The notes beneath the pieces are model-generated. The model did no database searches and was not told the DNA's origin. It saw nothing but the letters and a program-made list of their open reading frames with translations. The position numbers were made by a program, and so were the translations under genes. Below are positions 1 through 12,161 of a DNA stretch of 64,000 nucleotides, in pieces (positions within the stretch are counted from its first letter, which is position 1; every line of letters starts with the position of its first letter). The stretch comes from Sphaerolaimus hirsutus (Eukaryota > Nematoda > Chromadorea > Monhysterida > Sphaerolaimidae), in NCBI GenBank assembly GCA_964036195.1, contig OZ038459.1, positions 4,833,206 to 4,897,205 of the forward strand, in the 5' to 3' direction.

Positions 1-292
1 TCCCAAAGTAACAACCTCCTTTTATAACCTTGTTTCATCACTATAAGGCGATATACGAACGTATCGACAAAAAATGGATATTTTTGACACAAATCACCAC
101 TTATAATGCTATCCCATGGCTCAACAGCCATTATATGGTCATATATAACATCACAGAGTATTGCCACTGTCTTATATACCTATATATGTTGACACAAGGT
201 CATATCTGGGAGCTTTTAAAAAAAAGTTTTTTATTTAAAAAAAACATAGAGTTAAAAAAAACGTTTTTTTCCAACCCTAGATGGGTGTATCG
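1..292. mobile_element. hAT-like MITE, AAAACG-motif family, cut by the window edge
   Basis: Matches the core and right half of the complete copy at 30910-31492 and ends CCAACCCTA at about 292. The left part lies outside the window. The ORF spanning it is not a gene. Confidence 0.8.
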
Positions 293-928
293 TTTCTCAA
301 AAAATTACGATTTTAAAAGTTAACATTTTAGTGCCGAAAATTAAAAAAATGTTCGGACGCGGATCAACATTTTCCGTGCACCGTGCGGAAAAATTGCGTC
401 AAATGCGGGCGATGCCGTGCATATTAATATGTTTTGATTAAAATTGGAAAGCTAATGTCAAGATATTTCAAAAGAGTTGCCTCTGTAATGGGAAATGGGA
501 AGAGAAAGCGCGGACAAAAAAATTCAAACTGATAATTTTAGCGTAAATCACGGAAGAAACCTTGAATAACTCCTCAGTAAAAAGATGTAATAAAGAAAAC
601 AATAACTCCCCTCGGGGCATTTCGAGGATTACGGTAAGTGAAATTCGAAGTACAAACAAGTCAAAAAGTATAGGACAAATTCATATTGTAATACCACCAA
701 ATTAACTTTTTATCATCGGAATTTGTAAGACAAATATAAAATTATTCAAAAAACGAGGAAATATTTGGTGCATTTGGTCAGAATTTCCCATCTTTGGCTC
801 ATCAAGTAACTCAGAAAAACAAGCAGATAAATATATACATAACACATTAAAGTAAACCTTTTGCAAATGGGATCAATGTAGGTATTGAAATATCCATTTG
901 TTTCTAAATTTAGGTATGTACACCACTG

Positions 929-1295
929 CAGGGGTTTAGTAGGGGTTGGGGGGTAACGCGTCAAATCCGCCAGCTATCTATCTATCCCCGAGGCAAAATG
1001 TTTGGCTACTATCCCCTGAACCCCCATCCCCTCCCCATCACTATTTCAGTTTTTCATTCTATTTTCGATTTCAGTGTATATTTTGTGCACTATTTATGCT
1101 TATACACCTATTCTTCACCTACTTTTTTCGATCTTTTCCCTTTTCATCCTTCTATACCTTGGAAAAGCCTGTATATTTGACCCCCGAGAACACCCCGCCA
1201 AAATTTTTTAGCTCTTTTTTCAAAAAATCCATCCGGAGGAGAGATTCACTATCTATATGAACCCCCACGGGGGTTCCCAATCTACAAAACCCCTG
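929..1295. mobile_element. hAT-like MITE, CAGGGG / CTATCTAT family
   Basis: A 367-bp element with perfect duplications CACCACTG (921-928 and 1296-1303). Ends CAGGGGTTTAGTAGGGG and CTACAAAACCCCTG. Contains the family marker CAGCTATCTATCTATCC. Confidence 0.9.
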
Positions 1296-1446
1296 CACCA
1301 CTGCCATCTCAAAGGGATGCCGGAGTCAATTCCGCAAAAAGTCAAGTCACAAGAAAAGTGGTAAGTGAACAGAAATACTTGTCACATACCAGTTTTCTTG
1401 TCACTCGTCTACTTGTAAAATGGTTAACTGATTCCGCAATGCAAAG

Positions 1447-1490
1447 TAGTGATGGAAAAGCGCCAGAAAAATGGCGCCATTCCATCACTA
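1447..1490. mobile_element. 44-bp minimal hAT-like element
   Basis: Reads TAGTGATGGAAAAGCGCCAG, then AAAAATGGCGCC, then ATTCCATCACTA. Flanks are ATGCAAAG (1439-1446) and TTGCAAAG (1491-1498), one change in 8. It is little more than two terminal repeats joined together. A related left end lies at 4326. Confidence 0.75.
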
Positions 1491-2396
1491 TTGCAAAGTC
1501 AAATGGATGGTGTTTTACTAGGAAATAAAACATAGATCACATGAGCAGCTTCACTGAGCCATGGAACGTTGAAACGAAAATAAATGACCCATTTACAAAA
1601 CAAATAAATACCTAATGATGAGTCATTTCAGTGCCGCCATCCCCACTTCCGCTGTGCTTTTTATTCATTTATTGAATTTTTTTTTAGAGTTTTAATGGGT
1701 TTTATTTTATCCAAGTAAATAGAAATCATTGTAATTATTTAAAAAGATTTTTAAAAGGATACCCGTAGTAAACACTTCATATATTAATCAAATCTCGTGC
1801 TTTGCAGATAAATAAATAACATTGAAGTGCATTTGTAGTGAGTTGATCAACACATGTAAAATTCGTGTGATCAAATAATTAGAAATTCAATGTGTTTCAA
1901 TGTTCAATAAACAGTGGAATTTTTGCAGCATGGATACACAAACAAAATTTCAAAATTGTCTATGCAAAGTAGTTTACCACTAAAAAATCTGTTTTAACCA
2001 CGTTTATAAACACCGTTACAATCCAGGGGGCTGCCCCCCCCCCCCCGTTCCCGGGGTGAGACCTGAAAATTACCGGGAAATGCAACTTTCGCTACAAAAT
2101 TTTCATGGTATGTGCAAAAAAATTTTGCGCGCAAGAGCGCATTTTCCTTAACGGTAGCTAAAAAAATAGAAATTCTGTGTCAACTTGTTGGGTTAACCGA
2201 TCAGCACAGTAGCGATTGAAACAGATTTCCAATTTCACAGCGAGCGTCAGTTGACAAACGGTCAACAAAGTGTTTGTGGCCGCAAAAAAAAACACAGAAA
2301 AAATCAACAATTCATTCAGTTATCTCTTATAACTGATTCGTTACCAATTGACTTGACAGTGAAAGGAAATAAGGGTTGAATAACAATACAAAATTA

Positions 2397-2676
2397 CCGT
2401 ATTTTCTCAAATTGCCCCCCCCCCGGGTTTTTTTCATTTTCAGAATGTAATATTTGAGGGGGGGGGGTCAAACGAGGGGGGATTTCGAGGGGGGTTATTA
2501 TTTCGCCAGAAATTTTTTTACATCCCGGTACTCAATTGTTGCTTGTAACGTACACAGATGTCGAAAAAACACAAAAACACTACTAAACATACACTAAATG
2601 GGGGGGGGGTATTTTCAGGGGGATTTATAAATTCATATTGTCCATTTTGAGGGGGGGGTATTTCGAGGAAATCCGG
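2397..2676. mobile_element. TA-flanked CCGTATT element
   Basis: A 280-bp copy; ends CCGTATTTTCTCAAATTGCC and CGAGGAAATCCGG, with TA on both sides. More degraded relatives with GAATAACTCCCCC motifs occur at 2938-3070, 3660-3770, 20880-21180, 34380-34755, 37290-37711 and 60500-60870. Confidence 0.7.
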
Positions 2677-3142
2677 TATCAAGCGGTCTTTCAACAAACA
2701 GCACTTATTGAAAATTAGCGAGTCAAGCAACCTGTAGCTGCAGGAGGAAGTAAAATTTATATAGCAATTTGCAACCTGATATTTTACAATCTGTGCGGAA
2801 ATCGCAACGGGCAGGCTATCGGGAATTGTCACAAAAAAATGGCCTTGGGCCAATTCTTAACTTTGTCAAGTGATAAGACAAGTTGCAAGAATGAAGAAAT
2901 GTTCCAGGTTACATTCAAGTGTAGAGAAAAATTGACATACCGTATATCCTTGAATAAAACCCCCTTTGAATAACTCCCACTGTTGGCCAGGTGAAGAAAA
3001 AGTAATCCCTCCAATAACTCCCGCTTTTGAATAACTCCTCCCTCTGGGTATTCGATTTGTGTATCCACAATGAGTATTTGAATGATTAGGGTGCCGATGA
3101 ACATGAATTTTAGCATGGATACCTAATTTTTGTTGTTGTACT

Positions 3143-3575
3143 CAAGGACGTAGCCAGGAGGGGTGCGGGGGGGCGGCCGCCCCCCCCCCCCTTCCCGGGC
3201 CGGACCAAAAAATGTGCCAGAAATGGCACTTCCAGAAGACGATTTTGTCGACAGTTTGAAAAAATTTTGCGCGCAAGCGCGCATTTTCCGTTCGCAACAT
3301 ATATTTTCAGCTGACTGTTCTCCGCGGCCTCAAAGCCAGTGAAAATGGACACAATTCCTGTCCATGTGGCTGTATATGCCTGTAAAAAACAGACGTATAC
3401 TGGTGTTTTGGCGCAAATGCCAACGCCAGTGGCGCCTATGTATGGCGCCAGCGCCCTGGCGCCATTCCCCTACTACAGGGGTAAAGTTTTAGGGGGGGGC
3501 GCCGCCCCCCCCCCGTTCCCCTGGCTCCGTATACAATCCGCCCCCCCCCGCTCAAAAATCCTGGCTACGTCCCTG
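3143..3575. mobile_element. hAT-like MITE, ACGTAGCCAGG family
   Basis: A 433-bp element with perfect duplications GTTGTACT (3135-3142 and 3576-3583). Ends CAAGGACGTAGCCAGGA and TCCTGGCTACGTCCCTG lead into long G or C runs. Fragments lie at 2020-2110, 48700-48800 and 49850-49920. Confidence 0.85.
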
Positions 3576-3856
3576 GTTGTACTACTGTTACATAAATACC
3601 TGGATTACATGGGTTAACGGAATGCATTTATACTAAACCCAGTGCATGTTTGCCTGAAAGTTGTGAGGAAACATACCCCCCCTCCACTTGAATACCCTTG
3701 AGTAACTACCCCGTCCAAAACATCAGATGAAATAATAACTCCCCAGGGGTATTATTCGAGAATATACGGTGGTAAGTTAGTTACTGCGAGCAGTTTGTAA
3801 TTTTTCTCGTTTCTTACTACCTGCCAAGTCACGTGACATAATATGTGACTCACGAT

Positions 3857-6144
3857 TAGTGATGTTAAAGGCACCGGGAAAAATGGCACCGCACCGCACC
3901 GGCACCTTTGCCAATGCATGAAAAGAGCACCTGGCACCCTGGGGCACCGGCCAGAAAATAGCACCGCACCGCACCGGCACCGGAGGAGAGTATAGCGATT
4001 GTTAACCTTCCCGATCGGTAAGCTCTCGATCGGTAAGCCAAAGTATGTCGATGGGTAAGCCAAAGTGTGTCGATAATAAAGCCACACAAAGTTTAAAAAA
4101 GTATCTCGATTGGTAACCCAAGGTATATCGATTGTAAAGCCAATGTCTCGATTGGTAAGCCGCAATACAAACGTACCACACGCATACATACATACATACA
4201 TACATACATACATACGTATGGAGCAGAAGTAAGTAGATGCGGCGGCAAGATAGTAGACAATAATATTTTTTGAAGAAAAAACAACAATAATTTTAGATGA
4301 GTTTTAGATGAGATTGGTTAAATGTAGTGATGAAAAAGCGCCAGAAAAAAGAACTAGTTAAAAAAAAAATTAAAAATTTGAATTTTTTTAAAAGTTTCCA
4401 ACCCATTTTCCCACATTTTCAGCTGAAATCTATCAAGAAATGTTTGGGCGCTCAGCAAGTTATTGAAGTGAATGGCGACACTGGAAAAATGTCCACTGTA
4501 GTCATAATTCCAGCGCCCAGTCATAATTGCCTCATGTATTGTTTGTACATACAGGGGTGGGCATCTTCAGTTACCGCTGGAAAAACGCGATAGCTTGAGC
4601 TACAGTTGAGCTATCACAATGAAATTTTAACACAATAGAGTAGACTCCATAGGACACCTATGCTGAAGTTTGCAACCCAAACGGCCACAGTTTGGAGGAG
4701 TTGTGGAACACACAGTTTTTAGTGTAATTTTGTGACTTCACCCCCTTATCTCGGGACTGGGGGACTATTCGAGTAAAAAAAGAATTTGGTAGTAGGCGCG
4801 ACCACAACATACTCAAAGGGCATCAAAATCGGCCGATGTACGACAGAATGGGACGACACCAACGACCGATGCCCCCCCCCTCAAATGCCACCCTCGATTT
4901 TTCCTATGGGTGACGCCAAGTCACAAAATTACACTAAAAACTGTGTGTTCCACAACTCACCCAAAATGTGGCCGTTTGGGTTGCAAACTTCAGAATAGGT
5001 GTCCTATGGAGTCTACTCCATTGTGTTAAAATTTCATTCTGATAGCTCAACCGTAGCTCAATCTATCGCATTTTCCCAGCGGTAACTGAAGATGCCCACC
5101 CCTGTATTTACCTCAGTAATTATTCCATGTATTCGTATTTATGTACGCACGCAGCTTACCGATCGAGATAGTGGGGTTAACAATCGATACACTGTGGCTT
5201 ACCGATCGAGTCAAAAATAATAATTGCTTGCTGCTTACCCATCGACATACTTTGGCTTACCAATCGAGAGCTTACCGATCGGGAAGGTTAACAATCGGGA
5301 TTCCCTCGCACCAGAGCCATTCGGAAAAAATGGCACCGGCACCGAAGGGCACCGAAGGGCACCGGCGGGTTGCCGGTGCTAGCACCGAAAGGCACCGCAC
5401 CGGGCTGGAATTTCCAGAGGGCAGTTTCAAGTAAATATCGAGCAATTTCTCAGTGGCCACACCTTCGGAAGTGCATATTTCCATGAATTTTCTACTGATT
5501 TTGATGGTTGAGCACTTAAAATGATCAGAATGATGTGGCGATCACTTTTATGAAGCAATTACAATGATTACAAATGAAAGATAAAATATTTAATTCACTA
5601 CATTGCCCATAGCCACTATTGTCTACTGATCGGAGTCATTGCTGTACAGAGAGAACTATCTCTGTCATAAACTGACAACAAATTTTGAACAAAAAAGTAA
5701 GAGAAATATAAAGTATAAAAATTATTTTAAATTCAACAAAATTTTAGATTCACTCATCAGATCACGTATCGGGTATAATGGATTTCACAGTAGGTATGTA
5801 TATTTATTTGATGGGATGTTTACAAAATAAGCAAAAAACGGTTGGGTAAATATAGCTCTTTTTAAATATGAATAAGCACTATACTATGGACAAAAGTGCA
5901 CAGCACATGAAGCTTTGGCCAGTGCCTTTCCCGGTGCCTTTTACTTTGGCCCTGGTGCTAGCACCTTTGGCACCGGCAAAAAATGGCACCGCACCGAACC
6001 GGCACCGGTGCTATTCTGAAAAAAATGACACCGGCACCGGCAGGGCACCCCTTAAGATTGCAATGGCACCGCACCAGCACCGGTGCTGGTGTCCTTCGGT
6101 GCCCAGCACCGGGGCACCGGTGCCCCGGTGCTTTTACATCACTA
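3857..6144. mobile_element. 2.3-kb layered hAT-like element, GGCACCG-motif family
   Basis: Perfect 8-bp duplications CTCACGAT (3849-3856 and 6145-6152) define this 2,288-bp element with ends TAGTGATGT and ACATCACTA. Layers mirror each other inward: GGCACCGCACCGGCACC tracts at both ends, then CGATYGGTAAGCC tracts (about 4000-4160, inverted at 5150-5305), then a GGGGTGGGCATCTTCAGTTA segment (4553) facing its inverse (5085-5104). Left of centre there is a (CATA)n run at 4186-4215. No transposase frame is visible. Confidence 0.8.
4186..4215. repeat. (CATA)n microsatellite
   Basis: About seven perfect CATA units inside the layered hAT-like element. Confidence 0.9.
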
Positions 6145-6376
6145 CTCACGATATTATCGCAGAAAAGTGAATAAGTCAGCATTCTGTTTGTGTGCTAGAA
6201 AGCAATTCGACGGCCGCATCTAATCAAGTGGGAAACTATAAAATGGAACTAAGTAATCTACTGCGCCGGTTTTACACTTATAATACACTCGCTTCGCTGA
6301 ATTTTTAATCTACACGGAACAATGGGCAATTTCTGAGTCATGCGACGAAACGACACAAATTGAAAACACGACCCAC

Positions 6377-6856
6377 GAGGGGTCCCCAATGGGGGGGGGG
6401 GGGTTGGGGAGGGCGTTACACCCCAAACCGTCCAGCTATCTATCTATCCCGGAGGCAAAATTTTGGGCTACTACCCCCTAACCCCCCCCCCCTCAAATCA
6501 CCCAGCTATCTACCTATCTGGTGCGATTTTTGGGAAACGATACCCCAATTTTCGCGCAAAATTACTATTTTTCATACCATTGTATAGATTTTCACCTCCA
6601 AAATCAATAGTTATTTTGTTCCTATTTACCTATTTTTAGCACAATATGCTCTTGTATACCCAGTTTGAGCAATTTTACACCTAATTTTAGCGATTTTTCT
6701 CCTTTTTTCCTTCTACACCCTGAAAAAGCTATTTATATCGAACCCCCGCAACCCCCCCCCAAACCCCATCAAATTTTTTTCTAGCCATCTATCTATCCCG
6801 GAGGCCGCTCAGCTATCTATCCAACCCCCGGAGGGTCAAAATCTAGGAGACCCCTG
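6377..6856. mobile_element. hAT-like MITE, CAGGGG / CTATCTAT family
   Basis: A 480-bp element with perfect duplications CGACCCAC (6369-6376 and 6857-6864). Ends GAGGGGTCCCC and GGAGACCCCTG, with several CAGCTATCTATC blocks and poly-G runs. Confidence 0.9.
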
Positions 6857-6911
6857 CGACCCACAGTACAGGGGCCAAATTCAATCTTCCCGGTAGGTTG
6901 TTCTTTGGGAA

Positions 6912-7412
6912 CAGGGGTCTCCTAGAGGGGGGGGCTGGGGGGGGGGCTGCCCCCCCCCCAAATCGGCCAGCTATTTATCTATCCCGGAGGCCGCTCAGCT
7001 ATCTATCTATCCCGAGGCAAAAATTTTGGCTACTACCCCAAAAGACCCCCCCCCCCCAAATCGCTCAGCTATCTATCTATCTGGAGTGGTTTTTGAGAAA
7101 TTTTGCCCCAATTTTCGCTCAAAATCACTAATGTTCACACCATTTTATAGTTTTTCACCTTCAAAATCGTGCTTTCCGGCTATATACATGGTTATATACC
7201 TATTTTTAGCCACTTTATACCTACTTTTGGCTACTTTTAACTGATTATTAGCGATTTTTTCCCCTTTATGCCTTCTTAACCTTGAAAAAGCCTATATATT
7301 GTGCCCCCGCCAGCCCCCCCCCCAGAAATTTTTTTCCAGCTATCTATCCCTCCGGAGGAGCGATTTGCTATCTATCCAGCCCCCGCGAGGGCCAAAATCC
7401 TGGAGACCCCTG
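6912..7412. mobile_element. hAT-like MITE, CAGGGG / CTATCTAT family
   Basis: A 501-bp element with perfect duplications TTTGGGAA (6904-6911 and 7413-7420) and ends CAGGGGTCTCCTAGA and TCCTGGAGACCCCTG. Confidence 0.9.
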
Positions 7413-8007
7413 TTTGGGAAGCCAGTGTCATAGAGTCAATGTTTTTTCATTTTATTCTCACTGCATTGCACTTTGCAAAGTACTTTTAAAATGTGAATAT
7501 AGATGTAAAATTGGCATGATATATTAAACGTCGAGTTGACCCACAGGTAGCCCTACGCGAACTAGTTGACAATGGCATCGAGTGCGAACTAGGCCGATTG
7601 GTTTCCATTCAGATTTTAGTTGACGAGTCGCCGAACAATGTTCAAATGCGCATAACAATATCACTTTGTCGCCAGTGCACTTGTAAATTGTCCCGCGACC
7701 CCTCAACTAAAATCGGAAGTGACATGGAAACCAATATTATATGCACCCAGTAAATATGTCTAGTGCCAACTGCGGCCCACACACAGTTGACACTGACCAG
7801 TTGACACGGATGTGTGTCAACTAGTGTGTGGGCCGCCATTGAATACCAAGTATTACGAGTTAATATTTACCTATTTGTTGTTTTTCTGGGGAGTTATGGT
7901 AAATTGAAGTAAAAGGTAGGTGACCACATAAAACGGTGGGTATACTAGTATCGGACCCTTCGGTCCGGTTTTTGGGAACGCCCCTACTCCATATCACTAG
8001 CATGGAG

Positions 8008-8505
8008 CAGAGTTGGAAAAACGTATTTACGTTTACCCGAAATACCCGGTTATTTGGGTATTTATATTTACGTTTACGTTTTCCAAAAATACCATTACGT
8101 TTTGTTACGTTTTCCTGGCACAATTACCCGGGTACCAGAGAAAACGTAAAAATCGTATGGAAAATGCACAAAAACGGTGCATTTTTGAACTTTTTTCTGA
8201 TACAATAAGTACAATTTATATTTTTGGCCAATTAGCTGCTTAATTGTTTGATAAATAACATAGGTAAGCAAAAATGTGATCGTATTAGCAGAGAAATGCT
8301 TGAAATAGGAAAAACAAAGGTGTTTTTCAATGCATCTGATCACGGGTTGTGCACTTCAAAGAAATTTTTACGTTTACGTTTTTTTTACGTTTACCCGTGT
8401 ATTTTAAAAGTATTTTACGTTTTCAGTATTAATACTCACAATTTAGAAAAGGTATTTACGTTTACGTTTACGTTTTCCGAAAATACCAGTATTTGTACAA
8501 CTCTG
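8008..8505. mobile_element. hAT-like MITE, TTTACG-motif family
   Basis: A 498-bp element with perfect duplications GCATGGAG (8000-8007 and 8506-8513) and ends CAGAGTTGG and ACAACTCTG. Dense degenerate TTTACGTTTACGTTTTCC arrays fill both ends around a unique centre. Confidence 0.9.
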
Positions 8506-9335
8506 GCATGGAGGCAACCACAAAAACACGTAGGGCCAATCAAAACCCGCACACAGAAACAAATAAAAACATCCCGACCACAACAACAATCAAGTGTATA
8601 AAAAAGAAAAAAACTTGAACTCACAGGATTGTAATTCAGGTCCACAAGCGTAGTAGTGAACATAGCTTTGCAGCCAAAACAAATTTGTCTTTTAGCATTC
8701 ACTAAACACAGCAAACATTTCGAAATAACAATTTTGTAGTTTCCAAAAAGTTAAGGTCAATTCAACAGAATTTCAATTCAAGTCAACAATTACTGAACCC
8801 AGTGCCTGTAAGAAATGTGAAAGTTTCAGAGTGGAAAAATAATTTGAACAGTGAAAGCAGAAAAAGATATAAAGGTCAATGTTTACCTTTACGGCAGAAT
8901 TTTAGAATATTTTGGCGCCAAGGTTGAGCAAATACAATCTAGGTTAAATAGTAATTCATGATATAACATGCCACCTATGTGGCATGGCCGTGGGCAAACA
9001 TATTCACATAGTCTGCTGTAATTTCACAGTAAATCATCATTTTTATTTCATAGTGATTTTTGAAACATAACCAAACCATGTAGACAAAGACAAAAACTTC
9101 ACAATAGTTATAGGTAATGCATAAATAAAACATTGGAATTGCATTTTTAAGCGCAATGTGTTGATCTAGCGAAAGCACTGCATGCTTCATCGAAAATTTT
9201 CATAAACATGAGCGACCTTACAATGAAATCTAATTACCATATTCTATCTGAATAAAGGTACAAACATGAAAATTTTTCGCATCATATTTATCACACTGCC
9301 TCTACTTTGTCCAGTTTTTCACGTGAGCTTATTTA

Positions 9336-9517
9336 CTGTATTACCTCGAAATACCCCCCTCAAAATGGGCACTATGAATTTGTGGTCCGGGGAATGCATA
9401 ACACAGACGTTCAAAACACTTACTGTGTTACGTAAGAACATCGTTTATGCCATCTACATTTATCACGTTTTTCTCTCAAAATTTTCACTGAAAAAATAAA
9501 CCCCCGAGGAAATACGG
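9336..9517. mobile_element. TA-flanked CCGTATTTCCTCG element
   Basis: A 182-bp copy between TA dinucleotides; ends CTGTATTACCTCGAAATACC and GAGGAAATACGG. Confidence 0.75.
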
Positions 9518-10376
9518 TATGTATCAAAATATGGCACCATTCATTGTAAAGTGATTTGTCTGTCCAGTTTACCATAAATTATGCACCAAATTCACCAATA
9601 GCGAAAACAACCTGATGTGCTGCGGAAAAATATTTTTGTTACTTATTCGAACGAATTTACGATGGATATCACTGTAAAATGTACAGTATGACTATGGGCA
9701 TTTGCAATTTCACCCATCATTTTTTTGTCCGACTAAAAAACATTTTTTCCGACATTTTCAAACTGAAACAGTGCCCAGGCAAAAAAGGCCCATTCGGAAT
9801 GAAATGAACGCGAAAATTTCAACGAAAGCTTCTGAAATACCATTTCCAAAACGCAAAAATGTCACTGAACAAACACTGATCTAAAAAGCCATTCACGCGA
9901 AGCATGTATCATGTGAAGTCGCATGCAAGCCGCAAACTGCTCGCAGCCGTCGCATGAAACCAAACCTAAAGCTTGATATAACGGCGCTGCACACAGTAAT
10001 GGTCTAGTGCATGTGAACTAAATGTTTAGTTCACTTATAAATCAACCTTTAATGGCGTTTGAGTTGACTGGAATTGGGTGTTCGTCAACTAATATCGACA
10101 AAAAGTAATAAAACACATTCCAGTCAACTAAAACTTGTTCAAGTTTGATCCACGAGTTAACTAAATTCGAAAACTTCCATTTGTAAACTAGTGCGCGCAG
10201 CTACAACACGCCGCGCCACTGCGGCGACACATTGCAGCGGCAAAAAAGATCCCCGCCGCTTTACCTGGCCGCTATAAACTGGGCCGTGCATTGCGCGCAC
10301 ACCCGGCGCGGGGAATGGTGCGGAGTAGTGATGGGAACAGCGCCAGAGAAAATGGCGCCAGGTTGCTGGAGGTCAG

Positions 10377-10663
10377 TAGTGATGGAAAAAAGCACCGGGA
10401 AATATGGCACCGCACCGGCACCGCGGCCATTCCTCAGAAAGAGCACCTGGCACAATGGGCACTGGCGAAAAAATGGCACCGCACCGCACCCGGTGCCATT
10501 TTGAAAAAAACAGCACCGGCCCGCTACCGGTGCTAACACCGGAAAGCACCGCACCGGGCTGCAGTTTCCGAAGTATTTTAGTTATCGGGTATTTTTCAGA
10601 TGCGTCACCCTTAGAACTGCGTAATTCGATAAATTCCCGGTGCCCGGTGCCTTTCCATCACTA
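10377..10663. mobile_element. hAT-like MITE, GGCACCG-motif family
   Basis: A 287-bp element with ends TAGTGATGGAAAA and TTTCCATCACTA. Flanks are GAGGTCAG (10369-10376) and GTGGTCAG (10664-10671), one change in 8. Filled with GGCACCGCACCGGCAC motifs. It seems to sit inside a sibling element with GCGCCAG motifs (TAGTGATGGGAACAGCGCCA at 10325). Confidence 0.8.
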
Positions 10664-11507
10664 GTGGTCAGTGCCAGCGCCAGCATGGAAAGGTGGCCAC
10701 GAATACGCCAAGCGCGCCATGGAGATAATCCCTGAAGAGCCAAGGGGTCATCACAAGTGAAGAGAAGTATTTGACATATTTAACAAGAATTGTCAAATGT
10801 CATGGAATATCTTCAAAAGTATAGAATGCAACTTGACGCGCGGCGACTGCAGAAAACTGTGAATTGTATTTATGATCCCACCGCTAGTCGACAGTGTGCA
10901 AATACGCGCCGCGGAACAAAAGCACCACGCATTGGCGGAGTGGAATGCGAAAAAATAAAAATAAATGGAAACATAAAAATGAGGGAAAATGTTGATAAGC
11001 GACGATTTTTCAGACATTGATATTTAATTTTCCGTCCAATACTCAACCAATTGATATGCACAATCCTATATTTAAGTATCATGGATTCAGCTTACATAAA
11101 ACAGTAAATACATTATGGGTTTATCAGCTGTACACAAATACACAAGCAGGTACTTATTACAGGTGGTAGACTGTTGTTTGCATAGAATGAAAGCTATAAG
11201 CTGCATTTCACATGAGCAAACAGACATTTCAATTGTGCATGCAAAATGACCACTTTTAACCGATATTTTTACCTTTTTCTGTCGAAAAAAGTTTATGTGA
11301 TAGACAAATTTTTATTTGTTTTTGTCATTATCATAGACATTTATTTTATTTATTATGATAGACAATTTATACGTCTGCATGTATAAATATTTATTTATTA
11401 TCTATTTATATCCTATGAGGGATCGTACACTTTTTGCACATACTTATTTGCGTCGAAAAAACTAGCCCACAATCACGGAAGCATTACACTTTGACCTGGA
11501 ATACGGG

Positions 11508-11646
11508 CAGGGGTCTCCAATGGGGGGGGGGGGGGGTTAGGGGGGGCGGGTTACCACCCCTAAACCGCCCAGCTATCTATCTATTTCGGAGGCCGCTCAG
11601 CTATCTATCCAACCCCCCTAGAGGGTCAAAATCTAGGAGACCTCTG
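11508..11646. mobile_element. hAT-like MITE, CAGGGG / CTATCTAT family, short
   Basis: A 139-bp internally deleted copy with perfect duplications AATACGGG (11500-11507 and 11647-11654). Confidence 0.9.
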
Positions 11647-12161
11647 AATACGGGATAATTATTTTCAAGAAAACGTCGCTACAAAACTGCTGACTGACGA
11701 AAAACAGCTGATCTTTTACAAACACAACCAACAGAACAATATTTATATCACATGTAAAGTGAGATTCTGAGTGAAATCACATCACAACGGCACATTTCAA
11801 GTGTTTACGATTTGGCCTAAAAACATTTATTTACGACGCGGTGAAAATTCCACAAGAGAACAAGTGGCGATAAAAGTGGTAAGTGGTAAGCCAAATGGCT
11901 AGAAAAGTGACAAGTAATGACACTTGACACCACTAAAATACTGAGGGAGTCTCCGTAAAGTGTACATTAAGTTAAGTGCAAGATGTCATACAATTTTGTC
12001 AAATGTCATGATACTTTGCACGACATTTGACAATTGACACGACACTTTTCAGGGTGCGAGATTGTCACACGGTGATACATTCACCAATCATTTAACTCAC
12101 CACTTTTAAGTCACTAGTCCCCCACGAAAATCGCCCATTGGTACAAACAAACCAAGGCATT

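Noticed and set aside
3752..4213. 153-codon minus-strand frame
   Set aside because: Runs through CATA microsatellite and GGTAAGCC/GGCACCG motif arrays of a transposon.
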